Both the position numbers and the translations under genes were made by a program. From UKL13-2 sp038206765 (GTDB taxonomy: Bacteria; Pseudomonadota; Gammaproteobacteria; Burkholderiales; Usitatibacteraceae), in contig JBBRAM010000012.1 of the NCBI GenBank assembly GCA_038206765.1, positions 50,852 through 114,851 of the forward strand: a stretch of DNA of 64,000 nucleotides. The letters are read 5' to 3'. Every line of letters starts with the position of its first letter. Position 1 is the first letter of the stretch. Below are positions 54,544 through 63,341 of the stretch, piece after piece. The notes below the pieces were generated by a model. That model had not been told where the DNA came from. It searched no databases and worked only from the letters and a program-made list of their open reading frames with translations.

Positions 54544-55533
54544 ATGTTTCGTAAAATTTTCACTGGGGTTGGCATCGCGCTTGTTACCTTGTCCGGTATC
54601 ACCGCCGCTTTGTTATCGAGCACCGCCTTCGCGCAGTACCCCAACAAAGTCGTCAAATTAATTGTGCCATTTGCCCCCGCAGGCACCACTGACATCGTGG
54701 CACGCATTGTGGCCGATCAGTTGTCCAAAGAGCTGGGGCAGCAGGTGATTGTCGAAAACCGCTCCGGCGGCGGCGGCTCGGTTGGCGCCGATGCAGTGGC
54801 TAAATCTGCGCCAGATGGCTACACGCTCGGCGTGGCGACGGTATCAACGATGGCCGTGAATCCGGCTGCAAATCCACGCATTCCCTACAACAATTTTACC
54901 GACCTTATCGCCGTAACAAAATTTGTGGCTGTACCGAACATCTTGGCGGTGCACCCTTCCGTGCCTGCCAAAGATTTTAAAGAGTTTGTCGCGTTGCTGA
55001 AAAAAAATCCCGGCAAATATTCATTTGCCACCTCGGGTACCGCCGGGATCGGCCACATGATGGGCGAGCTTTTTATGGCCGCCACCAACACCGACATGGT
55101 GCATATTCCGTACAAAGGCGCAGGACCGGCGGTGATTGACGTCATTGGCGGGCAAGTGCCGGTGATTTTTGACAACTTGCCATCATCCAAAGCGCAAATC
55201 GATGCAGGCGGTATGCGTCTTTTGGCTGTGGCCTCGCCCAAGCGATTGGCCGCTTACCCATTGATCCCAACATTTGCCGAGCTAGGTATGCCCGAAGTAA
55301 ACGACCGGGCTTGGTATGGCTTAGTGGTGCCCGCCAAAACGCCAAAGGAAATTATTGAAAAGCTCCATGCAGCTTCGGTAAAAGCCGTTAATAATCCCGC
55401 CACCAAAGAAAAATTAGCGCTTCAAGGTGCTGACCCAGTCGGCAACACACCGGCCGAATTTGCCAGTGATATCAAAGCGGAATACGACAAGATGAAGGCA
55501 ATTGTCGTGAAAAAAGGCATCAAGCTCGATTGA
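54544..55533 (+). CDS. Bug-family tripartite tricarboxylate transporter receptor
   Basis: This 329-residue periplasmic protein has a signal peptide ending near AFA-Q (about 30). The Bug core motifs are present (LIVPFAPAGTTDIVAR, VENRSGGGGSVGADAVA and HIPYKGAGPAV). It binds a carboxylate for TctAB-type transport. No tctA or tctB gene lies nearby, so it is an orphan receptor. Such receptors are very numerous in Burkholderiales. Confidence 0.92.
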   Translation: MFRKIFTGVGIALVTLSGITAALLSSTAFAQYPNKVVKLIVPFAPAGTTDIVARIVADQLSKELGQQVIVENRSGGGGSVGADAVAKSAPDGYTLGVATVSTMAVNPAANPRIPYNNFTDLIAVTKFVAVPNILAVHPSVPAKDFKEFVALLKKNPGKYSFATSGTAGIGHMMGELFMAATNTDMVHIPYKGAGPAVIDVIGGQVPVIFDNLPSSKAQIDAGGMRLLAVASPKRLAAYPLIPTFAELGMPEVNDRAWYGLVVPAKTPKEIIEKLHAASVKAVNNPATKEKLALQGADPVGNTPAEFASDIKAEYDKMKAIVVKKGIKLD

Positions 55534-55934
55534 TTTTCTTCGATCGTTTGCTCCCCAATATTCGTGCAAACTATGTAAAGGGCCATCGTCTCTGGCGGCC
55601 TTCTACACGGTTTGTCGCGCCATCAGATCACTCTTAGAACCTCGCCCTAACGCACGACCCGCGTCCCCATGCTCGCTGCATGAGGCGTGGCAGGATTTCA
55701 ATCTCCTTATCAACAGCCCCACATCGGCAAAAATCACAACAATTGACAAGAATTTTGCCCAATTAGGTGCTTCATCCCACGAACGGGGGATGGCGTAGAA
55801 AACGGGCGTGGGTCTTAATGTGCAAGTGAGTACAAGCAAGTACAAGCAAGTACAAGCGCGTACGCAACTACGACCCAAGGCCGTAAACAAGTCCGTAAAC
55901 AAGTTCAAATAATCAACGAAACCGAAAAAACTTC
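55534..55934. other. Leader region of the NarL-type regulator with two direct repeats
   Basis: There is no credible gene in this 401-bp stretch; a minus-strand frame is open but not protein-like. Near its end are AGTACAAGCA three times in tandem (55829-55858, last unit ending in G) and CCGTAAACAAGT twice in tandem (55881-55904). Confidence 0.6.
55829..55904. repeat. 10-bp x3 and 12-bp x2 direct repeats before the response regulator
   Basis: Both arrays end 31 bp before the response-regulator start, where a promoter or activator site is expected. Near-helical spacing of 10 and 12 bp fits cooperative binding by a NarL-type regulator, perhaps its own product. This is inference only. Confidence 0.6.
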
Positions 55935-56636
55935 ATGACACGTGTATTAATTGTTGAAGATGATGTGGCGTTCCGTAGACGCTACGCCGCCATTTTGGCG
56001 CGCGATGCAACCTTTGAGGTTGTTGCCAGTGTCGGCACGGGCGGAGACGGCATGGCCATGCTAGAGCTACGTAAACCCGATGTGTTGTTGGTTGATTTGG
56101 GCCTGCCCGATATTTCCGGCATCAGCGTCATCCGGCATGCGACTCAAATACTGCCCAATTGCGAATCGATGGTCGTCACCGTCTTTGGTGACGAAGAGCA
56201 TGTGCTGGCCTCGATTGAGGCCGGCGCATCTGGCTACTTACTCAAAGATGCCTCGGAAGAAAATTTTCTCGAGGGTATTCGTGAATTGATCGCCGGTGGC
56301 TCGCCAATCAGCCCGATTATTGCGCGGCGATTGCTAAAGCGTTTTCATGCCGATGCCGATGTGCCGCTAACGATTTCACCTGCTGATAGCGCGGCCAAGG
56401 TTGCCGAAGCTGAATCAGTAGCAAGCGAATCCGAAATTGCGCTATCGTCACGGGAGCGCGAAATCTTGTTGTTAGCCTCCAAAGGCTTTAACTACCCAGA
56501 GATGGGTAAACTAATGGGAATTTCGCCGCACACGGTCACCAGCCATGTTAAAAAAATATATCGAAAACTTGCGGTGCACTCGCGCGGGGAGGCTGTGTTT
56601 GAAGCAAATCGGATGGGACTTATTCGCACGCTTTGA
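55935..56636 (+). CDS. NarL/FixJ-family response regulator
   Basis: This 233-residue protein has a receiver domain with acidic Glu8/Asp9-10, the phospho-acceptor Asp54 (LLVDLGLPD) and a conserved Lys in YLLKDAS. A LuxR-type helix-turn-helix follows (SSREREILLLASKG, then GISPHTVTSHVKKIYRKL). The partner histidine kinase is encoded in the next, overlapping gene. The output targets are unknown. Confidence 0.93.
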   Translation: MTRVLIVEDDVAFRRRYAAILARDATFEVVASVGTGGDGMAMLELRKPDVLLVDLGLPDISGISVIRHATQILPNCESMVVTVFGDEEHVLASIEAGASGYLLKDASEENFLEGIRELIAGGSPISPIIARRLLKRFHADADVPLTISPADSAAKVAEAESVASESEIALSSREREILLLASKGFNYPEMGKLMGISPHTVTSHVKKIYRKLAVHSRGEAVFEANRMGLIRTL

Positions 56637-58698
56637 GCGGATTGCGCTGCCTGCAAACCGCTTTTTCGCGAACGCTCGCGCTGCCCCCTCGCCCCTGCTT
56701 CCCTTATCGCCCCTGCTTCCCTTATTGCCCCTGCCGTCCCTGCCACCCCAGACCAATAATGCCTTTTCCATTCTCCTCTATGCTGGACGGCACACCGTCG
56801 CGAAGGCTTGGCTGCTATTTCTCGTCATTGCCTCCGCCAACGCTATTGCTCAACCCGTAGCGCAAACTGACGCCGCCGTAGCGCCTTTTCAGTTTATTTT
56901 CAACGAAGCCGAATTCAACGATGCCAATACCTTAGAGCCACCAACGAGTGGAGAATGGCGCACCCTTTCCTTGCCAGACAATTGGTTCAAACGAAAGCAT
57001 CACCGTGACCAACTTGGCTGGTACCGGCTCAAAACTACGATCCCCGACAGTGTTCTGACAACACCCAAAGGGATTTCGATCTACATTCCGCGCGCAACCA
57101 ACAACATCGCTGTGTTCGTCAACGGATCACTATGCGGGGTCAGCGGGGATTTTGATAAGCGCGAATTAAATTGGAATGTGGCACAGCATTTCACGGTGCC
57201 GTTATCGTTGCTGCGCGCCGGACAGAATGAAATATTAATTCGCCTGCACCCCAACGGCTTTGGCCGCGCCGGACTTTCCACGGTTCATCTGGGTGAAGCA
57301 ACACTCATTCGGGATCGATGGGAACGCCGCTACTTTCTACAAAATACCGCGCCCAAGTTAGTTACGCTGCTGGTATTTTTATCCGGTTTGCTAAGCCTCT
57401 GGATTTGGCTTCGCCGACGCACGGAGGTCATGTTCGGACTATTTGCACTCATGTGTTTGGTATCGATTTTCAGAACGGCGAGTTATATCGTGCGCGATTC
57501 CGGCTCCATCTTCATTTCGCTGGTTGTTCCGTCGTTAGGTCTGTTGACTGCGCTACAGTTTAGCTTCGTCATCCGCTTTGCCGATGCCCACAGGCCGCGT
57601 TTCGAGCGGGCACTTTGGATTTTTGTCATTGTTGCCATAACCCTTTATTTATTCACCCCAGCGCAGTGGGGCGTGCTTGCAGACGCCTACTTCAATATTG
57701 CTATTGGCATGGTGGGGTTGGCCTGTTTTTTCGTCCTAACTCACGCGCTCTTCAAAGTGAGTTCAGCGCGCAACCAGCTCATGGCCGTCGCGTTGATGGT
57801 CAATTTGGCATTGGGCATCCACGATTTGATCAACTTCATGCAGCTATTGGCTTTTGACCATTTATATTTGTTGCCACTGGGGTTACCGCTTTTTTCAATT
57901 GCTGTCGGCTCGTTGCTCGTAACGCGGTTTGTTAGCACACTGAACAACTATGAAACCCTCAACGCGCAACTTTCAGAGCGCGTTGCCGAGCGCGAATCGC
58001 AGCTGCAATTGAGCTACGAGCGGTCGCGCGAACTAGACCAGCAGCGCGCCACCGCCGAGGAGCGCCAACGACTGATGCGCGATATGCACGACGGCATCGG
58101 CTCGCATCTCATGTCCACACTTGCGCTTGCGCGGATGGGATCGCTGTCAAATAAAGACATGACGGAGGTGCTAGCCGATTGTATTGATGAATTAAAGCTC
58201 ACTATCGACTCCTTAGAGCCGGTTGAGCGCGATTTACTGGTCGTGCTGGGCAACTTGCGGTATCGATTGGAGCCGCGCCTCAATGCTGCCCATATATCGC
58301 TTGAATGGGCAGTCAATGATCTGCCACCCCTCACCTATCTCGATCCAGAAAACATCCGCAGCGTGCTACGCATCGTGCAAGAAGCGTTTACTAACACGCT
58401 CAAGCATTCGGGTGCCAAACGGATCACCATTTCCACCGGCATTGATCGCGCCAGCAATCGGGTGCTGGTGCGGATTACCGATGACGGTATCGGCGTCGAT
58501 GCGGGAGCAGGCAGTGGGGAAAACGCGTTTGGCAATAATGTGCCAAATAGCGCGAGCAAAAAACAAAGCGAAGAAAAATACAGCGGCCGCGGCATCGACA
58601 ACATGAAAAACCGCGCCGCAAAATTAGGCGGTGAGGTGCAGTTTATGGCGCTACAGGGTGGCGGGACTTGCGTGAATTTGTATTTGCCGATTCGGTGA
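56545..58698 (+). CDS. NarL-type sensor histidine kinase with a 7TM sensor
   Basis: This is an up to 717-residue protein. From about residue 84 there is a hydrophobic signal-like segment (AWLLFLVIASANAIAQP). An extracytoplasmic beta-sandwich domain follows (about 105-255), then seven membrane helices (about 265-465, 7TMR-DISM-like). A HisKA_3 domain has the phospho-His (about 515, MRDMHDGIG), and a HATPase_c domain has ITDDGIG and GRGIDNMKNRA. The first ATG lies 92 bp inside the regulator gene, in another frame. A TTG at 56725 is the other candidate start, because residues before the signal segment are low-complexity (SPLLPL repeat). It pairs with the adjacent response regulator. Confidence 0.88.
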   Translation: MLKKYIENLRCTRAGRLCLKQIGWDLFARFERIALPANRFFANARAAPSPLLPLSPLLPLLPLPSLPPQTNNAFSILLYAGRHTVAKAWLLFLVIASANAIAQPVAQTDAAVAPFQFIFNEAEFNDANTLEPPTSGEWRTLSLPDNWFKRKHHRDQLGWYRLKTTIPDSVLTTPKGISIYIPRATNNIAVFVNGSLCGVSGDFDKRELNWNVAQHFTVPLSLLRAGQNEILIRLHPNGFGRAGLSTVHLGEATLIRDRWERRYFLQNTAPKLVTLLVFLSGLLSLWIWLRRRTEVMFGLFALMCLVSIFRTASYIVRDSGSIFISLVVPSLGLLTALQFSFVIRFADAHRPRFERALWIFVIVAITLYLFTPAQWGVLADAYFNIAIGMVGLACFFVLTHALFKVSSARNQLMAVALMVNLALGIHDLINFMQLLAFDHLYLLPLGLPLFSIAVGSLLVTRFVSTLNNYETLNAQLSERVAERESQLQLSYERSRELDQQRATAEERQRLMRDMHDGIGSHLMSTLALARMGSLSNKDMTEVLADCIDELKLTIDSLEPVERDLLVVLGNLRYRLEPRLNAAHISLEWAVNDLPPLTYLDPENIRSVLRIVQEAFTNTLKHSGAKRITISTGIDRASNRVLVRITDDGIGVDAGAGSGENAFGNNVPNSASKKQSEEKYSGRGIDNMKNRAAKLGGEVQFMALQGGGTCVNLYLPIR
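56689..56742. repeat. 18-bp coding tandem repeat (SPLLPL)
   Basis: Two exact 18-bp units and a diverged third encode SPLLPL-SPLLPL-LPLPSL just before the sensor's signal segment. The repeat is in frame, so its copy number changes length without breaking the gene. The third unit begins with the candidate TTG start. Confidence 0.7.
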
Positions 58699-58826
58699 CG
58701 GAGCGATTTTCGGCTAATGCCCCAAAACTGCGTTGCGCGCCAATAGCGGATCAGCGCACCAAAGCCTAGGAGGTACGAGTGCGCGGTGTCCGCACCATCA
58801 GTGTCCTCGCGTCACACTTCGCGTTA

Positions 58827-58855
58827 CCCAACCTACGGTTTCTGATGTAGGTGGG
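58827..58855. repeat. REP-like imperfect palindrome
   Basis: CCCAACCTACGG and GTAGGTGGG form an imperfect hairpin. The left arm with GCGTTACCCAACCTACGG is like a dispersed palindromic sequence commonly seen in many proteobacterial genomes. It lies between the sensor kinase and pntB, at a change in gene content. Confidence 0.45.
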
Positions 58856-58876
58856 ACTATCGCAACGCATGGTTCA

Positions 58877-60283
58877 CTACCCCCGCAACGCCGTCAACAC
58901 CTCATCCAGCATCTTCTTGGCGTCGCCAAACAACATGCGATTGTTTTCTTTGTAGAAGAGCGGGTTATCTACCCCCGCATAGCCAGAAGCCATGCTGCGT
59001 TTCATCACGATTGAGGCTTTGGATTTCCAGACTTCTAGCACGGGCATCCCGGCGATAGGACTGGATGGATCTTCCTGGGCGCTAGGATTCACGATGTCGT
59101 TTGCGCCGATGACCATTGTCACGTCGGTTGCGGGGAAGTCTTCGTTGATCTCGTCCATTTCCATCACGATATCGTATGGCACCTTCGCTTCAGCCAAGAG
59201 CACGTTCATGTGGCCGGGCATACGGCCTGCTACCGGGTGAATGCCGAAGCGGACGTTCACACCTTTTTCACGCAGGAGTTTGGTGATTTCATAAACGGTA
59301 TGCTGTGCTTGCGCTACCGCCATGCCGTAGCCGGGGACAATGATGACGTTTTTGGCTTCACGTAAAAGCTCGGCAGTCTCAACCGCACTGATCGGCACTA
59401 CCTCTCCAACCGGCTCAACAGCCGCACCAGTGCTGGACTTTGGCGCAGGTGCCCCGCCACCGAAGCCGCCTGCGATCACGCTGATGAAGTTGCGGTTCAT
59501 CGCCTGGCACATGATGTAAGAAAGAATTGCGCCGCTGGAGCCGACCAACGCGCCGGTTACAATCAGTAAATTATTCGACAGCATAAAGCCCGTCGCCGCG
59601 GCCGCCCAACCGGAATAGCTGTTGAGCATCGAAACGACCACCGGCATATCTGCGCCGCCGATCGCCATGATGAAATGAATGCCCAAAATACCGGTCAATA
59701 CGGCCGCCGCTAAGAGAATCAGCTGCCCTACTTGCGGATCATGCGTCATCACGAACATGGTGCCGAGAACGATCGTCCCGATAAGCATGACCAGATTGAT
59801 CATGTGCCGACCGGGCAGCATGAACGGTTTGCCGCCGATGGACCCGCGGAGCTTGAGGAAAGCGATCACCGATCCGGTAAACGTTATCGCTCCGATGCAA
59901 ACGCCGATGAAGATCTCGATGCGGTGGATCGTCAACTCGTTCTGCGGTATCGCAGAATCGCCGAGATATGTGCCAAAGCCGACGAGCACCGCCGCGAGCC
60001 CGACAAAGCTATGCAGCATCGCCACAAGTTCCGGCATCGAGGTCATCTGGACACGCGAGGCGAGAGCTGCGCCAACAAGGGCACCAACTATCAACACACC
60101 GCCCAGTATCGGCCAACCGCTCGGCTGCATCGCCGCAACCGTCGCCGCCAGGGCGATGAACATTCCGATGATGCCGTACCAGTTACCGCGCCGCGCCGTC
60201 TCTTGCTTAGACAGTCCGCCAAGGCTCAAAATGAACAACGCACTCGCGGCGATGTATGCAATTGTAATAAGGCTGGTTTTCAT
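58877..60283 (-). CDS. pntB: NAD(P) transhydrogenase beta subunit
   Basis: This 468-residue protein is of normal PntB length. It has nine or so membrane helices and a C-terminal NADP(H)-binding domain (VPGYGMAVAQAQH and MVIGANDIVNPSAQ). With PntA it couples hydride transfer between NADH and NADP+ to proton movement. In other genomes pntA and pntB are adjacent; here a transposase gene and palindromes separate them by about 810 bp. It is probably still in the same transcript. Confidence 0.95.
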   Translation of the reverse strand: MKTSLITIAYIAASALFILSLGGLSKQETARRGNWYGIIGMFIALAATVAAMQPSGWPILGGVLIVGALVGAALASRVQMTSMPELVAMLHSFVGLAAVLVGFGTYLGDSAIPQNELTIHRIEIFIGVCIGAITFTGSVIAFLKLRGSIGGKPFMLPGRHMINLVMLIGTIVLGTMFVMTHDPQVGQLILLAAAVLTGILGIHFIMAIGGADMPVVVSMLNSYSGWAAAATGFMLSNNLLIVTGALVGSSGAILSYIMCQAMNRNFISVIAGGFGGGAPAPKSSTGAAVEPVGEVVPISAVETAELLREAKNVIIVPGYGMAVAQAQHTVYEITKLLREKGVNVRFGIHPVAGRMPGHMNVLLAEAKVPYDIVMEMDEINEDFPATDVTMVIGANDIVNPSAQEDPSSPIAGMPVLEVWKSKASIVMKRSMASGYAGVDNPLFYKENNRMLFGDAKKMLDEVLTALRG

Positions 60284-60303
60284 TCAGCTTTGCTAGTAGT
60301 CCT

Positions 60304-60465
60304 TAAATTGCCACTAGCCCGAGCTAGTGAATATCATTTAAATGAAGTTCTTAGGACTTACTCCGAATCTCTAAATTTCCACTAGCTTTAACTAGTGAGT
60401 AACATTTAACCGAGTCGTTAGGACTTACTCCTAATCTTTAAATTGCCACTAGCTTCAGCTAGTGG
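60304..60465. repeat. Three tandem palindromic units of about 67-68 bp
   Basis: Units begin at 60304, 60372 and 60439. Each starts TAAATTGCCACTAGC (or a variant) with a hairpin of the type CCACTAGC-N4-GCTAGTGG, and the first two also share a TTAGGACTTACTCC segment. The last unit has the perfect stem (60446-60465). The array lies directly after the pntB start and before the transposase gene. Confidence 0.85.
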
Positions 60466-61031
60466 ACCACATTGATCGTAGGCCGTGGGCTTTAGCCCCA
60501 ATCTCGGAACTTCTGAAATCCCGCCCTTTTCAAAAAACTCTCAAACTCATCATCGAACGAAACATTCTCATGATGTTCTTCCTGCTTCGCAATATATTTA
60601 CGGACGCTCGGCAAAGTGTCCTCATTCACTGACACAACAAAATACTCATCCTGCCAACCAAATTTCGTCTTTGTAAGATTATTCTTATTTATCCAAAACG
60701 ACGATTCACCTTTGATCAATTGCATTAACTTTTCGAGAGTTTGATTTGTACCTAATGAGATCAAACAGTGGACGTGATCAAGATATCCGTTAATGAAATC
60801 GATATGAATTCCCTTCTCTCTCGCATTTTGTTTGATGTGCTCGAAAATTTGGGTGCGAATCTCATCTGTCAGATACGGATATCTGTCTTTCGTTGACCAC
60901 ACAAAGTGTAACCAGACTTTTACCCACGGCATATTCAACTGCAGCTATAAGGAAATTGCTTTTCTTAATTGGGCTAAAGCCCGGTCTTTTTTGCATCTTC
61001 GTCCACTAGCTAAAGCTAGTGGCAATTTAAA
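60437..61031. mobile_element. IS200/RAYT-like element with nested inverted repeats
   Basis: A 29-bp sequence (left 60437-60465, right 61003-61031) is inverted with one mismatch, TTTAAATTGCCACTAGC being its shared start. Inside it, 12-bp palindromes GGGCTTTAGCCC (60487-60498) and GGGCTAAAGCCC (60971-60982) face each other. Gaps of 21 and 20 bp separate inner and outer repeats. One Y1-type transposase gene fills the centre, and its stop codon lies in the left inner palindrome. Exact ends are uncertain, because IS200-type elements end at hairpins rather than simple inverted repeats. Confidence 0.75.
60492..60938 (-). CDS. IS200/IS605-family Y1 HUH transposase (RAYT-like)
   Basis: This 148-residue protein is of TnpA length. 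The metal-binding H-V-H (His55 and His57 in LDHVHCL) and the nucleophile Tyr115 (RKYIAKQEEHH) are intact, so it looks active. HUH enzymes of this type cut and join single-stranded DNA at hairpins. Flanking palindromes fit its substrate. It lies between pntA and pntB in the same orientation, so it would be carried on the pnt transcript. Confidence 0.9.
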   Translation of the reverse strand: MNMPWVKVWLHFVWSTKDRYPYLTDEIRTQIFEHIKQNAREKGIHIDFINGYLDHVHCLISLGTNQTLEKLMQLIKGESSFWINKNNLTKTKFGWQDEYFVVSVNEDTLPSVRKYIAKQEEHHENVSFDDEFESFLKRAGFQKFRDWG

Positions 61032-61095
61032 TGAAGCTTCATGCCGCCATCGGTACTTCCATCTCTTAATCATCCGTCTGGTTCACAACCGTGCT

Positions 61096-62667
61096 TTACT
61101 TCCTGAACATCGCCAACATCCGATTGGTCACCATAAATCCGCCGACGATGTTGATCGTGGCGATCAGGACGGCGACGGCCCCGAGTATGGTGGTGATGCT
61201 GAGGTCGCCTGAAAGTTGGAGCATTCCACCGACCAGGATGATGCCGCTGATAGCGTTCGTGACGGACATCAGCGGTGTATGCAATGCCGGTTTCACGTTC
61301 CAGACGACCTGGAAACCGACGAAAACCGCGAGCATGAAAACGGTAAAATGCGACAGCTTGTTGTTCGGCACGAAATACGCTATCACGAGCAGGACGACGC
61401 CTATTGCGACCAAGGTGAGCGGATGCATTCCGCTTCCCTCATCTGCACTGTGAGCTCCGGCAGCTGCCTTCGCAACGGCGGCGGCGCTCGGCGTGCTTTT
61501 GGTAGGTACGCCGGGCTCAGGTGGTGCCGGCGGCAGCGGCGGCGGCCACATCATCTTGCCGTTGTCTAGAACTATCGCACCGCGGACGACCTCGTCGTCG
61601 AGATTAGCGAAAAGTCTGCCTTCATCATCACGCAGATCTGCAAGCAAGGCCGTGACAGTCGAGCCGTAAAGCTGACTGGACATCGACGCCATGCGCGAGG
61701 GCAGATCCGTGTAGCCGACGATGGTAACGCCTTTGTGTTTAACTACCGAGCCGGGTTCGGTCAGGACGCAGTTGCCGCCTTGTTCGGCGGCGAGGTCGAC
61801 GATAACCGAACCGGGTTTCATCGATTCGACCATTCCCTGGGTGATCAGCTTCGGGGCAGGTTTTCCCGGGATCAGGGCCGTCGTAATTATGATGTCGACC
61901 TGCATCGCCTGTTGGGCGAAGAGCGCCATTTCCGCTTTCAGGAAATCGTCGGACATCTGCTTCGCGTATCCGCCTTTTCCTTCGCCTTCTTCTTTGATGT
62001 TCAACTCGAGAAACTCGGCACCCATCGATGCGACCTGATCTTTAGTCGCGGAACGCGGGTCAAATGCACGGACGATCGCACCGAGTCCGCGTGCTGCACC
62101 GATCGCAGACAGCCCGGCAACTCCCGCACCGATGACAAGCACCTTCGCCGGATCGATCCGGCCGGCGGCAGTGATCTGTCCGGTGAAAAAGCGTGGGAAA
62201 TTATTGGCGGCCTCGATGATCGCACGATAACCGGCGATGTTTGCCATCGCGGATAGCGTGTCCATTTTTTGTGCCCGGGTGATCCGCGGAACGCTGTCCA
62301 TCGCGAATACCGTTGCCTTTCGCTTAGCGAGACGGTCGATCACTTCGCGGTTCTGGCCGGGCCACATGAAACCGATCAGCCACCCGCCCTCGCGCAGAAG
62401 TTCCGCCTCGTTATCTTCGGGCGGACGGACCTTCATCACGATATCCGATGTGGCCCAGAGCGACGCAGTATCGGCAACGATCGACGCTCCCGCTTCCTGA
62501 TACTCTGCGTCGCTGGCGTTTATCTCATTGCCCGCACCCGATTCAACGGCAACATCAAACCCAAGCTTTTTCAGTTTCAGTACGGTCTCGGGCGTGGCTG
62601 CAACACGGCGTTCGCCGGAATGAACCTCTTTCGGTACGCCAACGATAACATTCTTTTGTTCTGACAT
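61096..62667 (-). CDS. pntA: NAD(P) transhydrogenase alpha subunit
   Basis: This 523-residue fused alpha1/alpha2 subunit has an NAD(H)-binding domain (VIGAGVAGLSAIGAARGLGA) with the alanine-dehydrogenase-like fold. A Pro/Ala-rich linker and C-terminal membrane helices follow (from about residue 415). The ATG at 62667 (MSEQKNVIVGVPKEV) is preferred to an upstream start that is not family-like. It is the first gene of a split pnt operon, with PntB encoded beyond the transposase element. Confidence 0.94.
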   Translation of the reverse strand: MSEQKNVIVGVPKEVHSGERRVAATPETVLKLKKLGFDVAVESGAGNEINASDAEYQEAGASIVADTASLWATSDIVMKVRPPEDNEAELLREGGWLIGFMWPGQNREVIDRLAKRKATVFAMDSVPRITRAQKMDTLSAMANIAGYRAIIEAANNFPRFFTGQITAAGRIDPAKVLVIGAGVAGLSAIGAARGLGAIVRAFDPRSATKDQVASMGAEFLELNIKEEGEGKGGYAKQMSDDFLKAEMALFAQQAMQVDIIITTALIPGKPAPKLITQGMVESMKPGSVIVDLAAEQGGNCVLTEPGSVVKHKGVTIVGYTDLPSRMASMSSQLYGSTVTALLADLRDDEGRLFANLDDEVVRGAIVLDNGKMMWPPPLPPAPPEPGVPTKSTPSAAAVAKAAAGAHSADEGSGMHPLTLVAIGVVLLVIAYFVPNNKLSHFTVFMLAVFVGFQVVWNVKPALHTPLMSVTNAISGIILVGGMLQLSGDLSITTILGAVAVLIATINIVGGFMVTNRMLAMFRK

Positions 62668-62747
62668 ATTGATCGCGGAAAGAACGATGGGCCCAGACGA
62701 ACGCTTTGGGCCCATGCTTGATCATGATGAAGGCGACGTTCGACGAA

Positions 62748-63212
62748 TTAACTTTTATCCAGCTTTTGGACAGTAACGATAACAAGGGCATTTGAACCCG
62801 ACGTTTTCACATAACTGATCCAAAATCCATCCTTGCGATATTCGACCATCTTAAAGATCGACCCGTCGGCTTTCGCTTCAACGGATTGGCCGAGGATGGC
62901 CTCGGGCTTTGGTGCTGCCGCATCGCCGGCACTGTAGTTGACCGAGATCGCACGAACCTTCTTCTTATCGTCGTAGAGAATGCGGGCCGATTCGTCATCA
63001 GAAAATTCCCAATAATCTTCGCTGTCCGTCTGTTCGCGTGCTTTGCCAAGCTTTTGGCGTACATCAGCCGTACTAGTGCCGATCATTATGCCTTTATAGC
63101 CCGTGTAAACCGCTTTGTTCTGCGCGGCAGCGGGGGTTGCGAAAACAAGTAAAGCCGTGAAAACAAGTACCGAACCGCAGACCAGCAGCGTTGCTCGAAG
63201 TGTTGATGCCAT
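62748..63212 (-). CDS. Small secreted protein of unknown function
   Basis: This 154-residue protein has a signal peptide (about 1-30, ending in AAAQ). A strong AAGGAGG ribosome site lies directly before the ATG at 63212. The mature part has a repeated-strand look (GYKGIMIGTSTADVRQKLG, reminiscent of a SmpA/OmlA-like segment). No catalytic motif is seen. It is in the same direction as pntA, 80 bp upstream. Confidence 0.7.
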   Translation of the reverse strand: MASTLRATLLVCGSVLVFTALLVFATPAAAQNKAVYTGYKGIMIGTSTADVRQKLGKAREQTDSEDYWEFSDDESARILYDDKKKVRAISVNYSAGDAAAPKPEAILGQSVEAKADGSIFKMVEYRKDGFWISYVKTSGSNALVIVTVQKLDKS

Positions 63213-63341
63213 ATTTCCTCCTTTCGTGGGAGTGGGTGCCAATTAATCGGGCAAAAGCCCCACAAATGATCGCGGAAATATAATTAAGGATATTAAGGAC
63301 AAAATATCGGTATCAACGCGCAAATAATATGCGAAACGGCT

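Noticed and set aside
55603..55908. Minus-strand open frame of about 100 codons
   Set aside because: The sequence is low in protein-like features, contains the direct repeats as coding sequence, and has no ribosome site or family resemblance.
60304..60465. CRISPR-like array of about 67-68 bp period
   Set aside because: There are only three units, the parts between the palindromes are themselves alike, no cas genes are present, and a transposase with matching palindromes lies beside it.
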